Source: Bacillota bacterium (lineage in GTDB: Bacteria > Bacillota > Sulfobacillia > JAJZYS01 > JAJYTV01). From it: 64,000 nucleotides of DNA. This document shows, piece by piece, positions 47,200 to 56,707 of the stretch. The stretch covers positions 1 through 64,000 of the forward strand of contig JAJYTE010000006.1 in NCBI GenBank assembly GCA_021793215.1. Reading direction: 5' to 3'. The number at the start of each line of letters is the position of its first letter. The stretch's first letter is position 1. The notes below the pieces were generated by a model. It did no database searches and was not told where the DNA came from. It was given only the letters and a program-made list of their open reading frames with translations. A program made the translations under genes and the position numbers.

Positions 47200-47912
47200 C
47201 GGCGCGGGATCTCCTCGCGCGCCTCGCGCCCCTCTACCCGTCCGAGGGCTGGTGGCCAAGCGCCTCGCCCTTTGAGACGGCCATTGGCGCGATCCTCGTG
47301 CAGGGAGTCGCGTGGCGAGGCGCCGCGAACGCGGTGGCGGGCCTGCGTGACGCGGGACTCCTGAGCGCGGCAGCCCTCGCGGCAGCCGATCCCTCGCAGA
47401 TCTCTGAGGCCATCCGTCCCGCGCTCTACCACCACCAGAAGAGCGGTTACCTGCGGTCCTTCGCGACGTTCGCCTTGTCCATCGGCGCGGTCGAACGCCT
47501 CGCGGGCATGCCGCCGAAGCAGCAGATGGAAGCGCTCCTCGGCGTGCGAGGGATCGGGCCGGAGACGGCCCAGGCGATCATCGTCTACGCCCTCGGCGGC
47601 GCCGAACCGGTCGTAGACGCCTACGCCCGGCGCCTCTTCGTACGGACGGGCGCGTCGCCAAACAGCACACCCGCGGCAGTCGAGGAGGCCATGCGCACCG
47701 CGATCGGCGTCGATCCGGCGCGCGCAAGGGCGCTTCACGCCGCGGTGGTGGAGCACGCCCGCACCGTCTGCCGCAGGGCACCGCGCTGCTCGGCCTGCCC
47801 CCTCGCGATGGGATGTCCCAAGACTCTTGGAGAAACTGGTGTAGGTAGGGGGTGGCGCGTTGTCTCTCGCGCAGGGAGTGCGGCCGAAGAAGGCGAAGCA
47901 GGAGACGGATGA
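47196..47912 (+). CDS. HhH-GPD DNA glycosylase (COG2231/MagIII-like)
   Basis: This 238-residue protein has the helix-hairpin-helix LLGVRGIGPETAQAII, the catalytic aspartate in PVVDAYARRLF, and a C-terminal Fe-S-type cysteine loop C-x5-C-x2-C-x5-C (CRRAPRCSACPLAMGC). The lysine of true endonuclease III (GVGRKTA) is a glutamate here, so it should be a monofunctional glycosylase, closest in pattern to 3-methyladenine glycosylase III. Its last 53 nt overlap the next gene. Confidence 0.8.
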   Translation: MTARDLLARLAPLYPSEGWWPSASPFETAIGAILVQGVAWRGAANAVAGLRDAGLLSAAALAAADPSQISEAIRPALYHHQKSGYLRSFATFALSIGAVERLAGMPPKQQMEALLGVRGIGPETAQAIIVYALGGAEPVVDAYARRLFVRTGASPNSTPAAVEEAMRTAIGVDPARARALHAAVVEHARTVCRRAPRCSACPLAMGCPKTLGETGVGRGWRVVSRAGSAAEEGEAGDG

Positions 47913-48333
47913 GGAGCGTCGCCTGCGCCTTCTGAAGGAGCAGGTGGTGCGCGAACTCGGCCTCTGGGATAGACTGCTCGCGGAGGGTTGGGGCGGCCTC
48001 AGCGCCAAGGAGTCCGGCAGAGTCGGGGGGATCGTCGCCCGGCGGCTGCGCGAGGGGGGAGACGTCGCGGATCCAGGGGTGAAGGGCGTGCACGCGATCC
48101 TGCGCACCAAGCCCGATTGCAGCCTCTGCGAGAAGGCGCAGGCAGCGCTCGAGCGCATCGCGCGGGACGTCGCCCTGAAGGTGCAGCGCGTAGAGGTGGA
48201 CGCGAGCGATCCCGATGCGATGCGCGTTCCGATCGTCGAGATCGAGGGCGTGGAGGTGCAGACGGGCAAGGTATCCGAGTTTCGGCTGCGCAACTGGCTC
48301 AAGGAAAGGGGCTTCTTGGATGCGACTCGCTGA
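47860..48333 (+). CDS. Glutaredoxin-like (DUF836-type) protein with N-terminal helical extension
   Basis: The 157-residue product has about 70 charged helical residues at the N-terminus, then a thioredoxin-fold domain with the dithiol CSLCEKAQAALERI and the cis-proline strand MRVPIVEIEGVEV. This resembles DUF836 glutaredoxin-like proteins. The TTG start has aggggg upstream. It uses ordinary cysteines, unlike the two Sec-glutaredoxins nearby. Role unknown. Confidence 0.8.
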   Translation: MSLAQGVRPKKAKQETDEERRLRLLKEQVVRELGLWDRLLAEGWGGLSAKESGRVGGIVARRLREGGDVADPGVKGVHAILRTKPDCSLCEKAQAALERIARDVALKVQRVEVDASDPDAMRVPIVEIEGVEVQTGKVSEFRLRNWLKERGFLDATR

Positions 48334-49510
48334 TCGTGTTGGGCTCCTCAGACCCTCCCCGACCATGGCGCTCGACGCGAAGGCGAAGGAACTTGCGCGC
48401 ACCGGTCGATCGGTGATCTCCTTCGGAGTCGGAGAGCCGGACTTCGACACGCCCGACGTGATCAAGCAGGCCGCGATCGCGGCGCTCGAGGCGGGCAGGA
48501 CGAAGTACACGCCGGTCGCCGGCGTGCCGGAACTGCGCGAGGCCATCGCGCAGCGCTTTCTGCGGGAGCAGGGGACGGAGTACCCGGCGCAGGGCGTCGT
48601 GGTGACCGTGGGCGCCAAGCAGGCACTCTACCAGATCTTCCAAGTGCTGATCGACCCGGGCGACGAGGTGATCGTCCCGGCGCCCTACTGGGTTACCTAC
48701 CCGGACCAGATCACGCTCGCCGGCGGCAAGCCGGTGATCCTTCCCGCCGGGATCGAGCGCGGCTTCGCCCTGACGCTCGAGGACCTCGTGGGCGCCGCGA
48801 CCGAGAGGACGCGGGCGATCGTGCTCAACTCGCCCCAGAACCCCGCCGGCTCGGTGCTCGACCCGAAGGAGGTCGTGCGGATCGCCGAGTGGGCGGCGCA
48901 GCGGGGCATCGCCATCATCTCCGATGAAGTCTATGGCAAGCTGCTCTACGATGGCGCGCAGCACCGCTCTCCCGCCAGCGCCAGCGCTGCCGCCCGCGAG
49001 GCGACGATCGTCGTCGACGCCGTCTCGAAGACCTACGCGATGACCGGTTGGCGGATCGGCTGGCTGCTCACCTCGGACGTGAAGCTCGCCTCCGCCGTCG
49101 CGAACCTCCAGAGCCAGTCGACCTCGAACGCGAACTCGATCGCGCAGTACGCGGCGATCGCCGCGCTCACGGGCCACGACGCGGCCCTGCCGGCGATGGT
49201 CAAGGCGTTCTCCGCGCGGCGCGACATGATGGTTGAGGCGCTTCGTCGGATCCCGGGGTTCGAGGTGGACGTGCCGCGGGGCGCATTCTACTGCTTCCCG
49301 CGCGTTCGCGAACTGCTGGCGTCGCCGCCGCGCGGCTTGCGCTTCGCCGACGCGGACGCGCTCGCCGCCTACCTTCTGGAGGAGACCGGCGTGGCGCTGG
49401 TGCCGGGCAGCGGCTTCGGCATGCCCGAGTACGTGCGCCTCTCCTACGCGACCAGTGAAGACAACATCCGCGAGGGCCTCTCCCGCGTCGCGAAGGCGCT
49501 CGGCGCCTGA
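48320..49510 (+). CDS. Aspartate/aromatic aminotransferase, class I/II
   Basis: This 396-residue fold-type I PLP enzyme has FGVGEPDFDTPD, the PLP lysine in VSKTYAMTGWRIGW, NSPQNPAGSV, SDEVYGKLLYDG and the C-terminal substrate arginine in YVRLSYATS. Typical of the thermophilic Bacillus/Thermus aspartate aminotransferase subgroup (Ib). The ATG overlaps the upstream gene by 14 nt; its stop overlaps murD (TGATG). Confidence 0.9.
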   Translation: MRLADRVGLLRPSPTMALDAKAKELARTGRSVISFGVGEPDFDTPDVIKQAAIAALEAGRTKYTPVAGVPELREAIAQRFLREQGTEYPAQGVVVTVGAKQALYQIFQVLIDPGDEVIVPAPYWVTYPDQITLAGGKPVILPAGIERGFALTLEDLVGAATERTRAIVLNSPQNPAGSVLDPKEVVRIAEWAAQRGIAIISDEVYGKLLYDGAQHRSPASASAAAREATIVVDAVSKTYAMTGWRIGWLLTSDVKLASAVANLQSQSTSNANSIAQYAAIAALTGHDAALPAMVKAFSARRDMMVEALRRIPGFEVDVPRGAFYCFPRVRELLASPPRGLRFADADALAAYLLEETGVALVPGSGFGMPEYVRLSYATSEDNIREGLSRVAKALGA

Positions 49511-50835
49511 TGCTGCCCTCAAGCCTCTCGGGCGCCGTTTCGGCGCTCGTAGGCTACGGGCGCGCCCACCGTTCGCTCGCCGCACGCCTGCGCCTCGAAG
49601 GCGCGGAGGTGTACGCGTTCGACCGCAGCGAGGATGCCAGGGCCCTTGCGGAACAGGATGGCGTGCCCGGCGAGTTCGGCGAGGGTTACCTCGAGGCGCT
49701 GGGTGCGCTGCGCCCGGCGTACGCCTTCATCACGCCGGGAATGCGCAAGGACCTGTCGGCCTTCGCCGACCTGGCCGCCCGCGGCACCCAGCTGACCTCC
49801 GAGACGGCCTTCTTCTTCGCGCGCCGCCGTCGGCCTGTGCTGGCCATCACGGGATCTGCGGGCAAGACGACGACGACGACGCTCTGCGGCCGCATCCTGG
49901 CGCGGCAGGGCATCGCCGCCGCCGTATGCGGGAACATCGGACGTCCGCTCTCGCAGGCGCTCTGGGACGAAGAGGAGATCGCGCTCTACGTCGCGGAGCT
50001 CTCCTCCTTCCAGCTGCAGAACCTCACCGCGAGCCCGGAGATCGCGGGCCTTCTCAACATCCGACCGAACCACCTCGACATCCACCCGACGTTCGAGGAC
50101 TACGCAGACAGCAAGTGGCGCATCGCGCGCTACCAGGACGCCTCTGGCGTCGTCGTCCTCCCGGTGGACCTGCTCCATTCCGCGCGTGATCTCCCTGGCG
50201 AGGTCCGCTCTTTCAGCGCGCGCGAGGACGCGGACGCGACCCTGCGCGGCGACCTTCTCACCCTGCACGGACGGCCACTCGCAGAGCGCGCGAGCCTCCT
50301 CCTGCCTGGCCGCCACAACGTGGAGAACGCCCTTGCCGCCGCGCTCCTGTCGGAGGCCGCCGGCGCGGAGGATGCGGCCATCGCGCGAGAGATCCAGGTG
50401 TTCGGCGGCGTGCCGCACCGGCTCGAACTGGTGGCCCTGCGCGCGGGGGTGCGCTTCGTCAACGACTCGATCGCGACGGCTCCCGACCGAACGATGGCCG
50501 CCTTCGACGCCCTCGAAGGTCCGTTCGTCTGGCTGGCTGGCGGATACGACAAGCACCTCGACTACCGGGGCCTTGTGCAGCAGCTTCATGGAGTGAAGCT
50601 CGCGTGCCTCTTTGGGCCCGTCGGCATGACGCTGCTCGGTCTCCTCCGGGGGGTGGGCGTCGCGGCCGAGCACTACCCGGCGTTCGACGACGCGGTACGC
50701 CACGCGCTGTCGGCGGCGGTCCCCGGCGACACGGTCCTGCTCTCACCGGCCGCCGCCTCGTACGATTCCTTCCGCAGCTATGAGGAGCGCGGCGAGCGCT
50801 TCCGTCAGCTCGTCGCAGAGAACGCCCCGCAGTAG
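49510..50835 (+). CDS. murD: UDP-N-acetylmuramoylalanine-D-glutamate ligase
   Basis: This 441-residue Mur ligase has the ATP loop ITGSAGKTTTT (usually GTNGKTTT), AELSSFQLQ, the metal/substrate segment IRPNHLDIHPTFEDYADSK and WLAGGYDKHLDY in the C-terminal domain. The N-terminal UMA-binding domain is GYGRAHRSLAARLR-like. It adds D-Glu to the peptidoglycan precursor. It is not in a dcw cluster here, so it could be the only copy in a dispersed location or a second one. Confidence 0.88.
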   Translation: MLPSSLSGAVSALVGYGRAHRSLAARLRLEGAEVYAFDRSEDARALAEQDGVPGEFGEGYLEALGALRPAYAFITPGMRKDLSAFADLAARGTQLTSETAFFFARRRRPVLAITGSAGKTTTTTLCGRILARQGIAAAVCGNIGRPLSQALWDEEEIALYVAELSSFQLQNLTASPEIAGLLNIRPNHLDIHPTFEDYADSKWRIARYQDASGVVVLPVDLLHSARDLPGEVRSFSAREDADATLRGDLLTLHGRPLAERASLLLPGRHNVENALAAALLSEAAGAEDAAIAREIQVFGGVPHRLELVALRAGVRFVNDSIATAPDRTMAAFDALEGPFVWLAGGYDKHLDYRGLVQQLHGVKLACLFGPVGMTLLGLLRGVGVAAEHYPAFDDAVRHALSAAVPGDTVLLSPAAASYDSFRSYEERGERFRQLVAENAPQ

Positions 50836-50886
50836 CCGGGGCGCGTGCACTGCCGCATGCGTCAGAACCAGGACATGGTACACTTA

Positions 50887-50931
50887 GATTCTGGGTCCGC
50901 CTCCCGCCCCTTGCGGGGGCCGCCCAGAATC
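50887..50931 (+). promoter_or_regulatory. Hairpin in the typA leader
   Basis: Arms gattctggg (50887-50895) and cccagaatc (50923-50931) enclose a nested GC-rich hairpin. It lies 39 nt before the typA start. It could be a leader regulatory structure or the murD terminator; a -10-like TACACT lies at its 5' edge. Confidence 0.4.
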
Positions 50932-50969
50932 GCCGCGGAACCGAACGGCCTACGACTGGAGGACGAACC

Positions 50970-52844
50970 CTGAGCCAGACATCCGCGCAGGGCCTGCCGC
51001 AAGGCGGAGCCCGCAGGGACGACATCCGCAACATCGCAATCATCGCGCATGTGGACCACGGAAAGACGACGCTCGTCGACGCGATGCTGCGTCAGAGCGG
51101 GGTCTTCCGCGAGAACCAGCAGGTTTCCGAGCGCATCCTCGACCGCAATGAGCTCGAGCGCGAGCGCGGGATCACCATCCTCGCGAAGAACACCGCGGTC
51201 GTCTTCCGTCAGCACACGATCAACATCGTAGACACACCGGGCCACGCCGACTTCAGCGGCGAGGTGGAGCGCATCCTCAGCATGGTCGACGGCGCCCTGC
51301 TCGTGGTGGACGCCGTCGAGGGGCCCATGCCACAGACGCGGTACGTACTGCGCAAGGCGCTTGAGGTGGGCCTAAGGCCGATCGTCTTCGTGAACAAGAT
51401 CGACCGCGCCGAGGCCGACCCCGAGCATGCCCTTGACGGCGTGATCGACCTCTTCATCGCGCTCGGCGCGGGCGAGGACCAGTTGGACTTCCCGGTCCTT
51501 TACGGCTCCGGGCGCGCCGGTACGGCGACCCGGGACTGGCGGGAACCGGGTCAGGACCTCCTGCCGCTCTTCGAGACGATCCTCGGCACCGTTCCGCCGC
51601 CCGAGGCGTTGCAAGGCGATCTGCAGATGATGGTCTCGTCGCTCGACTACGACGACTACCTCGGCCGCATCGCGCTTGGGCGCATCCGGAGGGGTGAGGT
51701 GACGATCGGGCAGTCGGTCACCTGCATCCACCGCGACGGCTCGCGCACGCAAGGCCGCATCGCGAAGCTGTTCGTCTACCAGGGCCTCGAGCGCGCGGCA
51801 GTCGAGTCGGTGGGCGCCGGCCAGATCGCGGCCGTCTCCGGCCTCGCGAACATCTTCGTCGGGGAGACGATCGCCGGAGGCGAAGAGCCCGAGGCGCTGC
51901 CGGTGATGACAGTCGACGAGCCCACGCTGACGATGACCTTCCGCGTCAACGACTCACCTTTCTCCGGGCGCGAGGGCAAGTTCGTCACCTCCCGCCACCT
52001 GCGGGAGCGGCTCGCGCGCGAACTGGAGCGCAACGTCGCGCTCCGCGTCGAGGACACGGACAGCCCCGACGCCTTCGTCGTCGCGGGGCGCGGCGAGCTG
52101 CACCTCTCGATCCTGATCGAGACGATGCGGCGCGAGGGGTTCGAGTTGGCCGTTTCCCGACCGGAGGTGATCCTCCGCGGCGCGGGCGCCGCCATGGAGG
52201 AACCCTTTGAGGAACTGCTCGTCGACGTACCAGAGGCGCACATCGGCGCCGTGATGGAAGGCGTCGGCCGGCGCCGCGGCGAGCTTCTGGACATGGAGAA
52301 CGTGGGTGGGGAGGGGCGCAGGCTGCGCTTCCGCATCCCGTCGCGCGGCCTGATCGGCTACCGAGGCGAGTTCCTCACCGCCACCAAGGGCTACGGCACG
52401 ATGCACCACGTGTTCGCCGGCTACGGCCCGGCCGAGCCGCCGCCACCCGGACGCAACCGCGGCAGCCTGGTGGCGTCCGAGACAGGAGAGGCGACCGCCT
52501 ACGCCCTCGACCAGCTCGCGGACCGCGGTACGTTCTTCATCGGTCCGAGCGCACCCGTCTACCACGGCATGGTGGTCGGGGAACACACGCGCGAGCGCGA
52601 CCTCGACCTGAACGTGTGCAAGCGCAAGCACGTCACGAACGTGCGCAACGCGACGGCGGAGGAGGCCATCCGGCTGCAGTCGCCGCGGGTTTTGAGCCTC
52701 GAGGACGCCCTCGAGTACCTGGGGGACGACGAACTGCTCGAAGTGACGCCGCACTCGCTGCGCATCCGCAAGGCAGTGCTGGACTACGAGGAGCGTAAGA
52801 AGATCCAGAAGGTGAAGTCCAAGGCGGAGGAAGCAGGCCGCTAG
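50970..52844 (+). CDS. typA: Ribosome-associated GTPase TypA/BipA
   Basis: This 624-residue translational GTPase has G1 AHVDHGKTT, the switch I RGITI, G3 DTPGHADF, G4 NKIDR, and the EF-G-like and BipA-specific C-terminal domains ([36 protein letters not shown]). It acts in ribosome assembly and stress. No ATG, GTG or TTG can start it before the G1 motif: the first in-frame one, GTG 51051, is inside G1. A CTG at 50970 with ggagga 6 nt upstream gives the normal N-terminus and is taken as start. Confidence 0.92.
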   Translation: MSQTSAQGLPQGGARRDDIRNIAIIAHVDHGKTTLVDAMLRQSGVFRENQQVSERILDRNELERERGITILAKNTAVVFRQHTINIVDTPGHADFSGEVERILSMVDGALLVVDAVEGPMPQTRYVLRKALEVGLRPIVFVNKIDRAEADPEHALDGVIDLFIALGAGEDQLDFPVLYGSGRAGTATRDWREPGQDLLPLFETILGTVPPPEALQGDLQMMVSSLDYDDYLGRIALGRIRRGEVTIGQSVTCIHRDGSRTQGRIAKLFVYQGLERAAVESVGAGQIAAVSGLANIFVGETIAGGEEPEALPVMTVDEPTLTMTFRVNDSPFSGREGKFVTSRHLRERLARELERNVALRVEDTDSPDAFVVAGRGELHLSILIETMRREGFELAVSRPEVILRGAGAAMEEPFEELLVDVPEAHIGAVMEGVGRRRGELLDMENVGGEGRRLRFRIPSRGLIGYRGEFLTATKGYGTMHHVFAGYGPAEPPPPGRNRGSLVASETGEATAYALDQLADRGTFFIGPSAPVYHGMVVGEHTRERDLDLNVCKRKHVTNVRNATAEEAIRLQSPRVLSLEDALEYLGDDELLEVTPHSLRIRKAVLDYEERKKIQKVKSKAEEAGR

Positions 52845-52901
52845 CCCTTCCACAATATGCCAATATCTGCTATCCTTCGACGACAGGGGAGGGTAGCAGA
52901 T

Positions 52902-53717
52902 TTGCTATACCAAGATGCCGTCGAGTTGGCGCTTGCCGACCTCGGAGCGCGCAGCCGAAGAACGCAGACACTCGCTGCGTACCGCGCCGATCTTCGCCTG
53001 TACGGCACGTTCTGCAGCGAGTGTTGCGGCGCGCCACGGGATGGCCTGACCCTGAGGGAGTGCGCCGACATCGGAGTCTCGCGGTACCTCAGGTACCTGC
53101 GCGCCGAGCGGCGAAACGCGCCGGCTACGATTGCGCGCCGCCTCGCCGCCGTCCGGGCGCTCTACCGCGCCGTCTGGCATGCGGCGGGGCTCTCACGCGA
53201 CCCCTCGCGCGAAGTGGAGTACCCGGGCGGTCCACGCCGCTGCATCACCGGCCTGCGCCTGCAGGAGGCGCAGCGCCTGGTGCGCGCAGCGACCGCCGCC
53301 AGCCGAACTCCGCGGAGGGACGCCCTGATGCTTCTGCTCCTCGTCTCGAACGGCCTGACGCTCGCAGAGCTCACCGCCCTCGACTGCGGCGACGTCGATG
53401 GCCAACGCCGCCTGCTGCACGTCCGCGGGCGGCCCCAGGCTGAGCGCACTGTGCCGCTCTCGCGTGACGCGGCGCGGCTTCTGCGCCCCCAGATCACCGG
53501 CAGAGCAGCGGGGGCGCCACTATGGTGCAACCGCAGGGGCGGCCGCCTCTCACCCCGGGGCGTGCAGTACGTCTGCGCGCGGGCCGCTCGGCGCGCCCGG
53601 CTGGACCGGGCCGTCTCCGTGCAGGCGCTGCGCGTGACGGCCCTGCAGTTGATGCGATCGGCCGGCGCGTCGGACGAGACAATCCGTGAACTCCTCGGTC
53701 TACGCCGCTCCGGCTGA
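52902..53717 (+). CDS. Degenerate tyrosine-recombinase-like protein
   Basis: The 271-residue product has a SAM-like N-terminal core-binding domain and a phage-integrase-like C-terminal domain, but catalytic residues are changed: GLRxSEL reads GLTLAEL (Arg I lost), HxLRH reads QALRV, LLGH reads LLGL, and the protein ends before the tyrosine box. The remaining Arg in ALRV is kept. It is therefore either a truncated recombinase or one repurposed for DNA binding. TTG start with ggggaggg upstream. No att sites or repeats are visible. Confidence 0.7.
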   Translation: MLYQDAVELALADLGARSRRTQTLAAYRADLRLYGTFCSECCGAPRDGLTLRECADIGVSRYLRYLRAERRNAPATIARRLAAVRALYRAVWHAAGLSRDPSREVEYPGGPRRCITGLRLQEAQRLVRAATAASRTPRRDALMLLLLVSNGLTLAELTALDCGDVDGQRRLLHVRGRPQAERTVPLSRDAARLLRPQITGRAAGAPLWCNRRGGRLSPRGVQYVCARAARRARLDRAVSVQALRVTALQLMRSAGASDETIRELLGLRRSG

Positions 53718-53754
53718 ACGCCATTGTGGGCATGCTCTGCCGTGGAGGTGTCGC

Positions 53755-54585
53755 ATGCTCGCGGTCGCCCTACTCATCGCGCAGGCGGCGGCCCCCGCGC
53801 CGCCGCCCGCATGTTCCGGTCTCGCAGTGCTGCTCGGGCTGGACGCGGACCGGGCGGACGTGCCGCTCGGCGACGTGAAGATATCGGACGTGCGGCGAGC
53901 AGCCGACACGATCATCCTGGTGCGCAGTTGCAAGGGCGGGGTGCACGCGCTATGGATCCCGCGCGAGACTGTGCTCCACCTGCCCGGGGGGCGTCCTGTG
54001 GAAGCGGGCCGCGCGCTCCAGCAAGACGGGGTCGAGGGCCTGGACGCGGCGCTCGCCGCGACGCTCGGCGCGCGCCCAGACTTCCACGCGCTCCTGGACC
54101 TTCGCGGGTTCGCAACGCTCGTCGACGCGGTCGGTGGCGTGGCATGGCCAGGGGGTGGCGCGCAGGGGCTGCCGCGGTGCGCGCGGCGCATCGATGGGCG
54201 GGAGATCACGCGCTACGTGCGCGCCCGCCCAGGGGACACCGCGTCAGACCTGCGGCGCATCCGCCGCCAGATGCTCCTCGTGCAGGCGTTCGCCGACAGC
54301 TTGCCGCGCACGGGCGTCACCCGCATGGCGCGCGCTACCGTCGCGCTGCCAAAGGTGGGGAAGACCGACCTCGGGGTGGTCTCCAGCGCCCGCATGACCC
54401 TGCGCATCGCGCGCGAACCCCTGCAGTGCGCGACGCTGCCCGGGCGGGCGGGCGGCCGCGACTACCGTCCGGCGCCCGGGGCTCTCTCGTTCGCCCGGCA
54501 CTTCCTCGGCATCTCAGCGTGGAAGCCGGATCGCGGCCGTCGTGCCGCGGCCGGGCTCCGAGGAGAGTTCAAGGCCACCGCCTAG
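53755..54585 (+). CDS. LytR-CpsA-Psr-like (LCP) domain protein
   Basis: This 276-residue protein has a short hydrophobic N-terminal signal (residues 1-20) and an LCP-like core: RRAADTIILV, the WIPRETVLHLPGG block, LVDAVGGVAWP, and RYVRARPGD...DLRRIRRQMLLVQAF, which carry the conserved Arg/Asp residues. LCP enzymes attach wall teichoic acids or polysaccharides to peptidoglycan. It is short and lacks the usual longer membrane anchor. ATG with ggaggtg 5 nt upstream. Its 3' end overlaps the convergent sensor kinase by 72 nt. Confidence 0.78.
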   Translation: MLAVALLIAQAAAPAPPPACSGLAVLLGLDADRADVPLGDVKISDVRRAADTIILVRSCKGGVHALWIPRETVLHLPGGRPVEAGRALQQDGVEGLDAALAATLGARPDFHALLDLRGFATLVDAVGGVAWPGGGAQGLPRCARRIDGREITRYVRARPGDTASDLRRIRRQMLLVQAFADSLPRTGVTRMARATVALPKVGKTDLGVVSSARMTLRIAREPLQCATLPGRAGGRDYRPAPGALSFARHFLGISAWKPDRGRRAAAGLRGEFKATA

Positions 54586-55851
54586 CGCCTCGGCAAGCGT
54601 CTTCGCGATGGCCAAGCCGAGGCCCGAACCGGACTTGCCTCGCCCGGCGCGACCGCGGAAGAAGCGGCTCGTGACGTACGGGAGTTCGTCCGCTGCGATG
54701 CCCGGCCCGCTGTCGCTGACGTAGAGCTGCAAGGAGGCGGCGTCGGCGACGCATCCCAAGGCGACGCGTCCGCCACTCGGGGTGTAGTGCAAGGCGTTCT
54801 CCAGTACAGCCCAGAAGGCCCTCTCCAGGAGCTGCGGGTCGGTCGAGACAGTCTTCGCCTGGATCTCCTCGACGTCGATCTCCAGACCTGGGGCGAGGGC
54901 TCGCGCGTCCTCGACCATCTGCTCGAGCCAAGGGCCGAGCGCAAGCGGTCGGCCGGCAGGGCGCTCGCTCCTCGCCGACTCGAGGGCGAGCAGATCGTTC
55001 GTCAGGCGCGTCATGCCGCCGATCGCCTGCTGGATCGCGCGCACGGACTCTCCGGCCTCCGCAGTGTCTAGCCGGCCCTGCTCCGCGAGCAGGTTCGCGT
55101 TGCCCTGCACGATCTGCAGGGGAGTGCGCAGCTGGTGCGCCGCTTCCGCCAGCATCGCGCGGTCGCGCTGACGCTGGGCCTCGAGGTCTCCGATCAGGCC
55201 GTTCAGCACGCGCCCGAGGCGGCTGATCTCGTCGTCCGCCGCCGAGAGTTCCGGCAGGCGCGCGCCTGCGGCGGCGCTCCGCAGTTCGGACGCGGCGCGC
55301 GTGAGCCGCTGGACCGGCGAGAGCATGCGGCGCGCCGAGCGATAGCCGAACAGGCCGCCGGCGGCGGCCGCCGCCAGACCGATCGTCAGGGCTCCGGCCA
55401 GTAGGTCGCGCAGAAGAACGAGGTACGGGGTCAGCGGGAGGTCGAGCACAACGGTGAGGTTCAGGTGCGTGCGCTCCACGCGCAGGCGCGGATTCGCGCC
55501 GAGGAAGAACGTGGCGCTGCGCGGGCCGGACGGCGCGCGCTGCTCCGTGTTCGGCGACTGCTGGATCAGCTCGCCGTTGCGGTAGATCCAGATCCTCGGA
55601 TCGCTGGGCGAGCGGTCGGCGGCGAGCGTCAGGTCGGTCACATTGGTAGGCCCGACGGAACTGAGGGTGTCGAGGATCAGACCGGCGGTCGAGCGCGCCG
55701 TCGCGACCGTCGCCGTGAACTGGTGGACAGCCGTGTAGACGGTCAGCAGCAGTGCCGCGGCGATGACGAGTCCTGCGGTGGTGAGCCCCGCCTGCGTCGC
55801 GAGGCGCCGGCTCAGGCTGACGGGTGGGCGCGTCCGCCGGGGGCGGCGCAT
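54514..55851 (-). CDS. Two-component sensor histidine kinase
   Basis: This 445-residue protein has two membrane segments (about 25-50 and 165-185) flanking an extracytoplasmic sensor domain of about 110 residues, a HAMP-like linker, the H box EAAHQLRTPLQIV and the HATPase domain (N box ENALHYTPSGG, G1 DSGPGIAADE, G2 GSGLGLAI). The ATG overlaps the regulator stop (ATGA). Signal unknown. It converges on the LCP gene with a 72-nt overlap. Confidence 0.9.
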   Translation of the reverse strand: MRRPRRTRPPVSLSRRLATQAGLTTAGLVIAAALLLTVYTAVHQFTATVATARSTAGLILDTLSSVGPTNVTDLTLAADRSPSDPRIWIYRNGELIQQSPNTEQRAPSGPRSATFFLGANPRLRVERTHLNLTVVLDLPLTPYLVLLRDLLAGALTIGLAAAAAGGLFGYRSARRMLSPVQRLTRAASELRSAAAGARLPELSAADDEISRLGRVLNGLIGDLEAQRQRDRAMLAEAAHQLRTPLQIVQGNANLLAEQGRLDTAEAGESVRAIQQAIGGMTRLTNDLLALESARSERPAGRPLALGPWLEQMVEDARALAPGLEIDVEEIQAKTVSTDPQLLERAFWAVLENALHYTPSGGRVALGCVADAASLQLYVSDSGPGIAADELPYVTSRFFRGRAGRGKSGSGLGLAIAKTLAEALGGGLELSSEPGRGTTAAIRLPR

Positions 55852-56579
55852 CACTCCCCGTGGACCGCCTCGCCGCTCGCGTCGCACTCCGCCGCGCGCA
55901 GGCGGTAGCCGACGCCGCGCACTGTCTCGATCATTCGCGGAGCGCCGGCGGCCGTGAGTTTCTGGCGAAGGTAGCCGATGTACACGTCGACGATGTTGCT
56001 CTGTCCGCCGTAGTGGAAGCCCCAGACGCGCTCGAGCAGCATGTCGCGCGTCAGCGCCGTGTCCTGGTTCAGCGCAAGGCAGCGCAGGAGCTCGAACTCG
56101 CGCCGGGTGAGGGTGAGCATTGTGCCACCGTACGAAGCCTCCCAGCGCAGCGCGTCGACGTGCAGGCCCGCGACGTCCACGACCGCCTGTTGGGGCACGT
56201 CCGTGGCATGGCTGCGACGCAGCAGCGCCCGAAGTCGAGCGACGAGTTCGGCGATGGCGAACGGTTTTACGAGGTAGTCGTCGGCGCCCGCGTCGAGCCC
56301 CTCCACGCGCTCCGGCAAGCTGCCGCGGGCGGTCAGGATGAGGATCGGCACGGGCGAGAGTGAACGCAGGGCCCGACAGACCTCAATGCCATCGATGTCC
56401 GGCAGCGAGAGGTCGAGGATGACGGCTTCAAAGCCGCCGTTGGCCGCGGCGCTCAGGCCGCCGTGTCCGGTGGGCTGGGTTTCAAGTGTGAATCCTGCGT
56501 GCCGCAGTTCGATGTCGACGAGGCGCGCTACGGCGGCGTCGTCCTCGACCAGGAGGATGCGGGAGGTCGGTGCTGACAT
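55851..56579 (-). CDS. OmpR/PhoB-family response regulator
   Basis: This 242-residue protein has a receiver domain with the phospho-acceptor Asp in VILDLSLPDIDG, the acidic pair VEDD and Lys in LVKPF, then an OmpR-type winged helix (LTRREFELLRCLA, NIVDVYIGYLRQKL). It is the cognate partner of the kinase encoded downstream with 1-nt overlap. ATG at 56579 with a gagg site. Confidence 0.92.
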   Translation of the reverse strand: MSAPTSRILLVEDDAAVARLVDIELRHAGFTLETQPTGHGGLSAAANGGFEAVILDLSLPDIDGIEVCRALRSLSPVPILILTARGSLPERVEGLDAGADDYLVKPFAIAELVARLRALLRRSHATDVPQQAVVDVAGLHVDALRWEASYGGTMLTLTRREFELLRCLALNQDTALTRDMLLERVWGFHYGGQSNIVDVYIGYLRQKLTAAGAPRMIETVRGVGYRLRAAECDASGEAVHGE

Positions 56580-56707
56580 AGAGGGACCTCGCTTCGCGGC
56601 GCCGCGGGGCGCGAAAGATTGTGCGGAGGTCTTCTCTTTCGGGCCCCTGCATCCCTGCCCGTCCCGTATGGGAGGCTTCGGAAAGGAGGAGTGCGAATAG
56701 ACGCTGC

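Noticed and set aside
52845-53717. Integrase gene as the mark of a prophage or genomic island
   Set aside because: No att repeats, tRNA, compositional change or other phage genes are seen; flanking genes are chromosomal.
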